A DNA stretch of 13,677 bases from Microbacter sp049976245 (GTDB lineage Bacteria > Bacteroidota > Bacteroidia > Bacteroidales > Paludibacteraceae), in assembly GCA_049976245.1 (NCBI GenBank), contig JBMFIQ010000052.1, positions 1-13,677 on the forward strand, given 5' to 3'. Both the position numbers and the translations under genes were made by a program. Positions 1 through 6,322 of this stretch are shown here, in pieces (within the stretch, counting starts at the first letter, position 1; each line of letters begins with the position of its first letter). The notes under the pieces were generated by a model. The model did not search any database. It was not told the origin of the DNA and saw only the letters and a program-made list of their open reading frames with translations.

Positions 1-54
1 CCCGCTTGCGGGGACAAAAAGTAAGTCAGGGTCACAGGGGCGGAAGCCCCTTGT
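1..54. repeat. GC-rich hairpin cluster at the left edge
   Basis: Two short hairpins stand out in AT-rich surroundings. The first is CCCG/CGGG around a CTTG loop (1-12) and may extend beyond the window edge. The second is a perfect 6-bp stem AGGGGC/GCCCCT around a GGAA (GNRA) tetraloop (36-51), followed by only two T residues. They could be the tail of an upstream structured RNA, part of a dispersed intergenic repeat, or a poor terminator for a gene to the left. The short reading frame at the very edge, stopping at 22-24, may be the end of an upstream gene, but too little is visible to say. The rest of 55-250 holds nothing I can identify. Confidence 0.35.
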
Positions 55-250
55 AATGAACATGCGAAAGTTGAATTTGTTATATTTAAAATAGTTAATC
101 ATTTTCTCCGCACATTTTTACCTAAAATTTCTACATGTCTCGCGATTCTGTCGTTAACCCCCCAAGATAGGTGGTTTAACTTCGGAAGCCTTTGCAATCT
201 CTTTGTCAAAGTCAAAGATTTTCGATTTGATCCTCATTCATTTGTTTTCA

Positions 251-278
251 GTAGAGACGTTGCATGCATCGTCTCTTA
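251..278. repeat. Palindromic GTAGAGACG-type element
   Basis: A 7-bp inverted repeat AGAGACG (253-259) / CGTCTCT (270-276) flanks a 10-base loop that contains the self-complementary TGCATGCA. No T tract follows on either side, so it is not a good terminator. From memory it resembles GTAGAGACG...CGTCTCTAC palindromes dispersed between genes in many Bacteroidota and cyanobacterial genomes. Whether it is multicopy here cannot be tested from one window. It lies about 90 bases upstream of the ffh promoter. Confidence 0.5.
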
Positions 279-367
279 ATAAAACAGATTCCTGCTAACT
301 ACTCAGTGTCATTTCATGCTTTGTTATCATCATGGTGTGAGCTGTTCATATTCAAGGCAATCGGTTA

Positions 368-399
368 TTTGCATAGGTTGTTGATAAATCGTAACTTTG
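368..399 (+). promoter_or_regulatory. Bacteroidota-type promoter of ffh
   Basis: TTTG at 368-371 is followed by a 20-base spacer and TAACTTTG at 392-399, a full match to the Bacteroidota sigma-ABfr consensus TTTG-N19-21-TAnnTTTG. The expected start of transcription is near 406, giving an AT-rich leader of roughly 87 nt before the ffh start codon. Confidence 0.75.
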
Positions 400-492
400 C
401 ATCGTGTGTCAAAGTTTATTTGTCGTGCTCGTTTCATGTTGTTGGAACGCAGTGTGCTCATGGAATTCATTTATTTGTAACTTATTATCTAT

Positions 493-1803
493 ATGTTTGA
501 AAATCTTAGCGATAAACTGGAGCGTTCCTTTAAGATATTAAAAGGACAGGGAAAAATTACGGAAATCAATGTGGCCGAGACATTGAAAGAGATTCGTAAA
601 GCATTGATTGATGCCGATGTCAACTACAAAGTGGCCAAGACTTTTACCGATGAGGTCAAGAAAAAAGCAATGGGTCAGGATGTGTTGACCTCGTTGCAAC
701 CGGGTCAATTGATGGTCAAGATTGTGCACGACGAATTGGCACAACTCATGGGTGGTTCCAGTGTGGACATCAATCTCAAGGGATCGCCTGCCGTCATCTT
801 GATGTCAGGGTTGCAGGGTTCGGGGAAAACCACTTTTTCGGGAAAATTGGCTAACCTCTTGAAGTCAAAACGAGGAAAAAATCCGTTGTTGGTTGCCTGC
901 GACGTTTATCGTCCTGCTGCCATTGAACAGTTAAAGATTATCGGTTCGCAAGTGAATGTGCCGGTCTATGCCGAAGAGAATCAGATGAATCCCGTTCAAA
1001 TTGCTCAAAATGCCATCAAATTTGCTAAACAAAACAACCACGATTTAGTCATCATCGACACGGCCGGACGTCTGGCCATTGACGAACAGATGATGAAAGA
1101 AATTGCTTCCATCAAGGCTGCCGTTCAGCCGCAAGAGACTTTGTTTGTGGTCGATGCCATGACCGGTCAGGATGCCGTCAACACGGCCAAGGAATTTAAC
1201 GATCGGTTGAATTTTGACGGCGTTATCCTCACCAAACTCGATGGTGATACGCGAGGCGGTGCAGCCCTTTCCATTCGTTCTGTCGTCTCCAAGCCAATCA
1301 AATTTGTGGGTACGGGCGAAAAAATGGATGCACTCGACGTCTTTTATCCCGACCGTATGGCTGACCGAATTCTTGGAATGGGCGACATTGTCTCCTTCGT
1401 TGAGCGTGCTCAGGAACTTTACAACGAAGAGGAAAGCCGTCGATTGAGCAAGAAATTGGCTAAGAATCAATTCGATTTCAATGATTTTTTGTCTCAATTA
1501 CAACAAATCAAAAAAATGGGAAATCTGAAAGATATCGCTTCCATGATTCCCGGCGTGGGCAAAGCTTTGAAAGACGTTGAGCTGGATGACTCGGTGTTCA
1601 AATCGACCGAAGCCATCATTCACTCCATGACCCCTTTTGAACGCGAACGCCCCGATAGCTTGAATGGCTCACGAAGACAACGCATTGCCAAAGGAAGCGG
1701 CACCTCCATTCAGGAAGTGAATCGACTCCTCAAACAATTTGACGACATGCGCAAAATGATGAAAATGGTTTCGCAAAACAAAATTCCGGGAAAAAAGAAA
1801 TAA
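493..1803 (+). CDS. ffh: Signal recognition particle GTPase Ffh (SRP54)
   Basis: Ffh binds 4.5S RNA, recognises signal sequences of nascent membrane and secreted proteins, and delivers ribosomes to the receptor FtsY. The 436 residues fit the family length. An N-terminal four-helix domain starts with MFENLSDKLERSF. The GTPase domain shows the P-loop GLQGSGKT (106-113), DTAGR (189-193), TKLD with RGG (247-256) and GTGEK (273-277). The C-terminal methionine-rich M domain (about 325-436) includes the RNA-binding RIAKGSGTS stretch (397-405) and a basic tail. The ATG follows an AT-rich leader without Shine-Dalgarno, as is usual in this phylum. It has its own promoter (368-399) and terminator (1861-1916), so it is probably transcribed alone. 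I see no SRP RNA gene nearby. Identification is secure. Confidence 0.97.
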   Translation: MFENLSDKLERSFKILKGQGKITEINVAETLKEIRKALIDADVNYKVAKTFTDEVKKKAMGQDVLTSLQPGQLMVKIVHDELAQLMGGSSVDINLKGSPAVILMSGLQGSGKTTFSGKLANLLKSKRGKNPLLVACDVYRPAAIEQLKIIGSQVNVPVYAEENQMNPVQIAQNAIKFAKQNNHDLVIIDTAGRLAIDEQMMKEIASIKAAVQPQETLFVVDAMTGQDAVNTAKEFNDRLNFDGVILTKLDGDTRGGAALSIRSVVSKPIKFVGTGEKMDALDVFYPDRMADRILGMGDIVSFVERAQELYNEEESRRLSKKLAKNQFDFNDFLSQLQQIKKMGNLKDIASMIPGVGKALKDVELDDSVFKSTEAIIHSMTPFERERPDSLNGSRRQRIAKGSGTSIQEVNRLLKQFDDMRKMMKMVSQNKIPGKKK

Positions 1804-1860
1804 CCTTTCCGCATCAAAGTTTTATTGGTGCAATTCATTGAAAGGCAAATTTTCATGTTC

Positions 1861-1916
1861 AAGTCAATAAGTAACGGTCGGGCGTTTTAACGACCTGTTG
1901 CTTGTTGACTTTTTTG
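1861..1916 (+). terminator. Long-stem intrinsic terminator after ffh
   Basis: The left arm (1861-1880) pairs almost continuously with the right arm (1891-1911). The inner stem GGTCG/CGACC closes a 10-base loop. One bulged T (1896) and two G-T pairs interrupt the lower stem, which ends in AAGTCAA/TTGACTT. A run of T residues (1910-1915) follows directly. It lies 57 bases after the ffh stop codon. Confidence 0.85.
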
Positions 1917-1949
1917 TTTGAGGAGTTTGTGGAAATTGTAGTACATTTA
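1917..1949 (+). promoter_or_regulatory. Candidate promoter for the receiver/PPDK-like gene
   Basis: TTTG at 1917-1920, directly after the ffh terminator, is spaced 21 bases from TACATTTA (1942-1949), which differs from TAnnTTTG only at the last base. Use of this promoter would give a leader of about 235 nt containing the palindrome at 2056-2071. A weaker alternative is TTTG at 1958-1961 with TATGTTGG at 1980-1987. Neither is certain. Confidence 0.35.
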
Positions 1950-2053
1950 CCGAAGTGTTTGATTCATCAAAATGGATGTTATGTTGGCTCAGCAAGTGAT
2001 GTTGCTTGCCTTGACACATGCAGTGCCGTCTCTAAATTCATGAAAAACCAATC

Positions 2054-2160
2054 GTATGGAACGCGTTCCATCTGCCTTTTTAAGACAACCTATAAACAGA
2101 TGAAACGAACCATAGAAAGAACTCATTCTTAAGGGAATGATTGTTTGGCGAGTTCCATAC
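2054..2160 (+). promoter_or_regulatory. Palindrome and possible structured leader upstream of 2191
   Basis: ATGGAACGCGTTCCAT (2056-2071) is a perfect 16-bp palindrome with a central CG, a shape compatible with a dimeric repressor operator. Its left half is also part of GTATGGAAC (2054-2062), which is exactly complementary to GTTCCATAC (2152-2160). If transcribed, the two could close a large stem-loop. Inside that loop sits another hairpin, TCATTC/GAATGA (2123-2140). The element could therefore act on DNA as an operator or on RNA as a leader switch. It lies 30-137 bases before the start codon. No known riboswitch class is recognisable to me. Confidence 0.45.
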
Positions 2161-2190
2161 ATCCTTAGCGTAAAAAAATAAAATAGATGT

Positions 2191-5160
2191 ATGAAAAATG
2201 TAAACATCAAGAAGTTATACTTCAAAGACACTTCCTTCGCCGATTTGATGAACAAGCGGATCTTCAACATTTTGTTGATTGCCAGCGCTTACGATGCCTT
2301 CATTTTGGAAGAAGATGGTCGTGTGGATGAACAGATTTTCAATGAATATGTAGCCTTAAACCTTCGTTATCCGCCACGCATCACTTTGGTGAACAATGAG
2401 GAGGAGGCCTTTCAAATGTTGGCTGGTCGGACGTTTGAACTCATCATTTCCATGCCGGCCGGTGAGCACAACGATACGTTTGACAGTGCCAAACGCATTA
2501 AGCAGGTTTATCCTCAAATTCCTATTGTGGTGTTGACGCCCTTTTCCCGTGGTATCTCACGTAGGTTTGCTCACGAAGATTTGAGCGCCATCGACTATGT
2601 GTTCAGTTGGTTGGGCAACGCCGATTTGCTGTTGGCCATCATCAAACTGCTGGAAGACCGCATGAACGTGGCTTACGATGTCTCCACCGTGGGAGTGCAG
2701 GTGATTCTATTTGTAGAGGATTCCATTCGATTTTATTCATCTATGTTGCCTTTGTTGTACAAATTGGTATTCAAACAATCGCGTTCTTTCATGGCTGAAG
2801 CGTTGAATGAACATGAGCAAATGCTGCGTATGAGAGGTCGTCCCAAGATTTTGCTGGCTCGTTCGTACGAAGAAGCCATGCAGCTTTATCGACAATACAA
2901 AAATCACTTGTTAGGCGTGATTACCGACGTGAGTTTTAATCGGTCGGGAGTGAAAAACAAATATGCCGGCATTAGTTTATGCGAAGATATTCGACTGGAA
3001 GATGTTCATATCCCGATTATTATGCAATCGTCCGACGAGGAAAATGCGGAATATGCTCAGCAATTTAATGCCATGTTCCTCAACAAAGGGTCCAAGACAT
3101 TGCATCAAGAACTCGAAGCGGCGGTCATCGAAAATTTCGGGTTTGGTGATTTTGTTTTTAAAGATCCTGCTACCGGCAAAGAAGTAAAACGCATCACCAT
3201 GTTAAAAGAGTTGCAGGAGTCTATTTTTAGCATTCCCGATGACTCGCTCTATTATCACGTATCCCGCAATCACATTTCACGATGGCTCTACTCAAGGGCC
3301 ATGTTCCCGTTGGCTGAGTTTTTGAAACGCATTTCCATTGAGCCCGATGATGATTTGAATTTGGTTCGTAAAATCATTTTCGAAGCCATCGTTGACTATC
3401 GACGCATCAAGAATCGGGGCGTGGTGGCTGTTTTTGAACGGGGACGCTTTGACGAATATTCCAAGTTTGCCCGCATCGGTGATGGATCAATGGGGGGCAA
3501 AGGGCGTGGACTTGCTTTCTTGGATGCCATGGTGAAGCGAACCATGGAAGAGGATGACTTTCCAAATGTCGCTATTTCGGTGCCGCGTACCGTGGTGTTG
3601 TGTACAGAGATTTTTTCGGAGTTTATGGAGCAAAACCATTTGTATGAGGTGGCTTTGCAGGATTTACCAGACGACCAAATGCTCGATCATTTTCTGAAGG
3701 CTTCTTTGTCCAATGAGGTGATGGAAGACATCAAAGCCTATTTGAGTTCACTTTCCGGACCGGTGGCGGTGCGATCGTCCAGTCTTTTGGAGGATTCGCA
3801 TTATCAACCTTTTGCCGGAATTTATGCAACGTACATGGTGCCTCATTCACCGGAAAATCTTTCGTTGTCGTTATTGGCCGTACGCGATGCCATCAAAGCG
3901 GTCTATGCCTCGGTTTTCTATCGAGACAGCAAAGCTTATTTGACTTCAACGCGCAATGTGATTGATGAGGAAAAAATGGCGGTAGTCATTCAGGAAGTAT
4001 GCGGCAATGCTTATGGATCGCGTTTTTATCCGTCGTTTTCGGGCGTAGCCCGTTCTTTGAATTTTTATCCCATCGGATACGAAAAACCTGAAGAAGGCGT
4101 GGCGCACATTGGGCTGGGATTAGGCAAATACATTGTGGAAGGCGGAATGAACTTGCGCTTTTCACCTGCTCATCCTAAAAACGTTCTTCAAACCAGTACG
4201 TTGCAATTGGCGTTGCATGAGACGCAGACCTTTTTTTACGCCCTTGACTTGTCGCAAAACGCCTTTACACCTCAGGTGGACGACGGTTTTAATTTATTGA
4301 AACTATCCATCAAAGATGCTGAACAGGACGGATCGTTGCTCTATATTGCTTCAACGTACGATCCAACTTCCGAAACATTGTATGACGGCATTTATCCTGG
4401 CGGTCGCAAAATCATTACTTTTGCCAATGTCCTTCAACATGATGCTTTTCCGTTGGCCTCTATTTTGTCAAGAATTCTGCAAACGGGTCAAAAAGAGATG
4501 GGACGGGCTATAGAAATTGAATTTGCCGTCAACTTGTTCCCGACGCCAACTTTTTATTTGCTCCAAATTCGTCCAATTGTCGATTCCGCTGAGTGCGTTG
4601 AAGAAGATATTTCCAAGTTTACCAACGAAGAAACCATTGTCAATTGCCATAAAGCACTTGGACAAGGCGTGATTCGGGATGTGCACGATGTGGTGTACGT
4701 GAAGCCGCAACATTTCGATGCTGAAAATAATCCATTGATAGCCAAAGAAATTGATGAGTTGAATCGAACTTTCTTGGCCAACGATCAAGGGTATGTGTTG
4801 ATTGGACCGGGACGCTGGGGTTCGAATGATCCTTGGTTGGGGATTCCCGTTAAATGGCCTCAGATTTCGGCTGTTCGCGTCATTGTGGAGTCAGGCCTTC
4901 ATCATTATCGTGTCGATCCAAGTCAGGGTACGCATTTTTTCCAAAATGTGACTTCATTCGGCGTAGGCTATTTTACTGTGAATCCTTACTTGAATGACGG
5001 ATTTGTTGATTTTGATTTTCTGGATCGTCAGCCTGCCGTGTTTGAAACCGATCTGATTCGTCATGTCCATTTTCATTGTCCCATTGTGATCAAAATGGAT
5101 GGCCGTAAACGACGTGGCGTGGTGCTTTTGCCTGAATGCACTTCTTCAAAGCGTTTTTAA
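2191..5160 (+). CDS. Tandem receiver domains fused to a PPDK/PEP-synthase ATP-binding domain
   Basis: A 989-residue soluble protein with no signal peptide or membrane segment. Residues about 25-155 look like a degenerate receiver domain (FNILLIAS start, a PIVVLTP strand, no convincing phospho-acceptor). Residues about 168-315 form a second receiver that keeps the expected residues: acidic pair E176-D177, acceptor D246 (VITDV), S280/S281 and K299. From about 420 to 800 comes a PPDK_N-type ATP-binding domain: GGKGRG (435-440), VAVRSSSLLEDS (525-536), FAGIYATY (541-548), E775/E777 and LQIRP (791-795). The phosphohistidine domain and the PEP/pyruvate barrel of true PEP synthase or PPDK are absent. 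A C-terminal region (about 815-989) instead has a conserved-looking GPGRWGSNDPW (872-882) and SQGTHFFQN (911-919); I do not recognise it. By inference it is a signal-controlled ATP-dependent phosphotransferase or ATP-grasp-like enzyme; the substrate is unknown and PEP synthesis is unlikely. It stands alone, overlapping ybeY tail to tail. Confidence 0.85.
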   Translation: MKNVNIKKLYFKDTSFADLMNKRIFNILLIASAYDAFILEEDGRVDEQIFNEYVALNLRYPPRITLVNNEEEAFQMLAGRTFELIISMPAGEHNDTFDSAKRIKQVYPQIPIVVLTPFSRGISRRFAHEDLSAIDYVFSWLGNADLLLAIIKLLEDRMNVAYDVSTVGVQVILFVEDSIRFYSSMLPLLYKLVFKQSRSFMAEALNEHEQMLRMRGRPKILLARSYEEAMQLYRQYKNHLLGVITDVSFNRSGVKNKYAGISLCEDIRLEDVHIPIIMQSSDEENAEYAQQFNAMFLNKGSKTLHQELEAAVIENFGFGDFVFKDPATGKEVKRITMLKELQESIFSIPDDSLYYHVSRNHISRWLYSRAMFPLAEFLKRISIEPDDDLNLVRKIIFEAIVDYRRIKNRGVVAVFERGRFDEYSKFARIGDGSMGGKGRGLAFLDAMVKRTMEEDDFPNVAISVPRTVVLCTEIFSEFMEQNHLYEVALQDLPDDQMLDHFLKASLSNEVMEDIKAYLSSLSGPVAVRSSSLLEDSHYQPFAGIYATYMVPHSPENLSLSLLAVRDAIKAVYASVFYRDSKAYLTSTRNVIDEEKMAVVIQEVCGNAYGSRFYPSFSGVARSLNFYPIGYEKPEEGVAHIGLGLGKYIVEGGMNLRFSPAHPKNVLQTSTLQLALHETQTFFYALDLSQNAFTPQVDDGFNLLKLSIKDAEQDGSLLYIASTYDPTSETLYDGIYPGGRKIITFANVLQHDAFPLASILSRILQTGQKEMGRAIEIEFAVNLFPTPTFYLLQIRPIVDSAECVEEDISKFTNEETIVNCHKALGQGVIRDVHDVVYVKPQHFDAENNPLIAKEIDELNRTFLANDQGYVLIGPGRWGSNDPWLGIPVKWPQISAVRVIVESGLHHYRVDPSQGTHFFQNVTSFGVGYFTVNPYLNDGFVDFDFLDRQPAVFETDLIRHVHFHCPIVIKMDGRKRRGVVLLPECTSSKRF

Positions 5161-5573
5161 AAGGTGATCATTTTCAATGCTTTGTCCTCTTCAGCTCGCA
5201 TGACGGCTCGCATGACGTCGGTTTGATCATCGAAGCCGCAGAGGTGTAAAATGCCATGGATCATGATTCGATAAAGTTCTTGTTGAAATGGAACCTGATA
5301 CGACAAGGCATTGCCGGCAACTGTATCAATGCTGATAAAAATGTCGCCGTGAATGACGTTGTCAACGGAAGCATCGAAGGTGATGACATCCGTGAAATAA
5401 TCGTGCTGCAGGTATTGTTGATTGATTTCAAGGATTTTCTCGTCATTGCAAAAAATGAATGAAACATTGCCGGCCGTTTTGCCATGCAGTTTGGAGACTT
5501 CTTTGATCCATTGACTCATTTTTCGATGTGGAAACATCGGCATGTTGACTTTTTCCGAAAAGTAATTGATCAT
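5157..5573 (-). CDS. ybeY: Endoribonuclease YbeY, rRNA maturation factor
   Basis: YbeY is a metal-dependent single-strand endoribonuclease needed for 16S rRNA 3'-end maturation and 70S quality control. The 138 residues fit the short family. The core signature is HGILHLCGFDD (106-116), preceded by the TDVITFD (61-67) and HGDIFIS (75-81) strands typical of the fold. The usual motif is HGxLHLxGYDH; here the first two metal ligands H106 and H110 are present, but the third position is D116. I believe variation at this place is common in Bacteroidota homologues, so loss of function should not be assumed. The start codon overlaps the rsmG stop as ATGA, so it is the second gene of a two-gene operon and probably translationally coupled. 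Its last four bases overlap the end of the convergent gene, with no terminator hairpin visible between them. Confidence 0.92.
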   Translation of the reverse strand: MINYFSEKVNMPMFPHRKMSQWIKEVSKLHGKTAGNVSFIFCNDEKILEINQQYLQHDYFTDVITFDASVDNVIHGDIFISIDTVAGNALSYQVPFQQELYRIMIHGILHLCGFDDQTDVMRAVMRAEEDKALKMITF

Positions 5574-6199
5574 GTTTTTACAGGTAAATAAATGGCTTTT
5601 TTGGTTGTAAAAAACGGTTCGGAGAAATATTCGGAGAGCGAATAGACCGAAACAATGTTCGAAAACGGAGCTGTTTCGGCGTTCACATCGCCGCCTTTCA
5701 AACTGATCAATCCATTGGGTAGCGCATTTTTCTGAATGGGTGAAATGTTTTTACGAATCAGTTTGTACAAATCCCCCAACGGCATGACGGCGCGGCTTAC
5801 TACAAAATCATATTTCCCTTTTTCCTCTTCACATCGCAATTGTTTCAAACAGACATTTTGCAATCCAATGGTTTTCACCATGTCGGAGGCTGCCATGATT
5901 TTCTTTCCAATGGAGTCAATCAGGCAAAATTGAACGTTCGGCAATAGAATGGCTAACGGAATGCCCGGAAATCCGCCGCCCGTTCCAACGTCGAGCACCG
6001 AACTGTTGTCTTTGAAATGCAATACTTTGTCAATGGCTAATGAATGCAGGATATGATGTTCAAAAAGATGGTCAATGTCTTTGCGCGAAATCAGGTTGAT
6101 CTTTTGATTCCAATCCTTGAAAGCGTCCGCAAACATTGAGAATTGTGCTTCTTGTTGTTTTGTTAATAAAGGGAAATAGCGAAGGAGTTGATTCATCAT
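5570..6199 (-). CDS. rsmG: 16S rRNA (guanine527-N7)-methyltransferase RsmG
   Basis: RsmG (GidB) transfers a methyl group from S-adenosylmethionine to N7 of G527 in 16S rRNA; its loss is known in other bacteria to give low-level streptomycin resistance. The chosen start gives 209 residues. Visible motifs are WNQKINLISRKD (30-41), the SAM-binding loop LDVGTGGGFPGIPLA (69-83), SRAV (135-138) and GLISLKGG (163-170). Two adjacent ATG codons (6199 and 6196) are possible starts. A TTG further upstream would extend the frame to 6232, but that codon lies inside the promoter box, so I rejected it. The gene is first in an rsmG-ybeY operon, and both products act on 16S rRNA. It is transcribed divergently from hisB. 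Confidence 0.95.
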   Translation of the reverse strand: MMNQLLRYFPLLTKQQEAQFSMFADAFKDWNQKINLISRKDIDHLFEHHILHSLAIDKVLHFKDNSSVLDVGTGGGFPGIPLAILLPNVQFCLIDSIGKKIMAASDMVKTIGLQNVCLKQLRCEEEKGKYDFVVSRAVMPLGDLYKLIRKNISPIQKNALPNGLISLKGGDVNAETAPFSNIVSVYSLSEYFSEPFFTTKKAIYLPVKT

Positions 6200-6229
6200 G
6201 CTTTGTGTCTGTAAATTGAAATCGAACTG

Positions 6230-6237
6230 CAAATGTA
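6230..6237 (-). promoter_or_regulatory. -7 box for rsmG-ybeY
   Basis: On the minus strand this reads TACATTTG, a full match to TAnnTTTG. Transcription would start near 6223, leaving a leader of about 24 nt before the ATG at 6199. No good TTTG is seen at the matching -33 position. Confidence 0.55.
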
Positions 6238-6249
6238 CGCATAAATTTG

Positions 6250-6257
6250 TACCTTTG
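6250..6257 (+). promoter_or_regulatory. -7 box for hisB
   Basis: TACCTTTG is a full match to TAnnTTTG on the plus strand. Transcription would start near 6264, about 59 bases before the hisB ATG. No clear TTTG lies 19-21 bases upstream. The box sits in the region that the opposing rsmG promoter would also occupy. Confidence 0.5.
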
Positions 6258-6265
6258 CATGACTA

Positions 6266-6291
6266 AGCTTCTGCCTTGTGCGGCTTAAGCT
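6266..6291 (+). other. Hairpin in the hisB leader
   Basis: AGCTT (6266-6270) pairs with AAGCT (6287-6291) and, after a 2x2 internal loop, GCC with GGC (6273-6275/6282-6284) around a 6-base loop. It would lie at the extreme 5' end of the hisB mRNA. No His-rich leader peptide and no T tract are seen, so classic his attenuation is not supported. It may simply protect the 5' end of the mRNA. Confidence 0.3.
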
Positions 6292-6322
6292 GTTTGTCGA
6301 ATCTTTATTTGAATTTTTTTCA

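Noticed and set aside
1..60. SRP (4.5S) RNA or tmRNA near ffh
   Set aside because: The GGAA-loop hairpin suggested it, but the conserved SRP domain IV internal-loop bases are missing and no tmRNA or RNase P signature is present.
264..500. 78-codon open frame before ffh
   Set aside because: It spans the ffh promoter, begins inside the palindromic repeat, overlaps the ffh start, and its product has no domain-like composition.
1902..2132. 76-codon open frame between ffh and the receiver/PPDK-like gene
   Set aside because: It begins inside the ffh terminator stem and crosses the 16-bp palindrome; the product looks random. The opposite-strand frame 1989-2270 is rejected for the same reason and also overlaps the next gene.
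2191..5160. Annotation as PEP synthase or pyruvate phosphate dikinase
   Set aside because: Only the ATP-binding part is recognisable; no phosphohistidine motif or PEP/pyruvate-binding barrel can be seen.
6200..6232. Upstream TTG start for rsmG
   Set aside because: The TTG overlaps the TACATTTG promoter box, so it would not be in the mRNA; ATG at 6199 or 6196 fits the family N-terminus.
6278..6322. Upstream GTG start for hisB
   Set aside because: It lies in the loop of a leader hairpin and adds 15 residues before the HAD motif that the family does not have.
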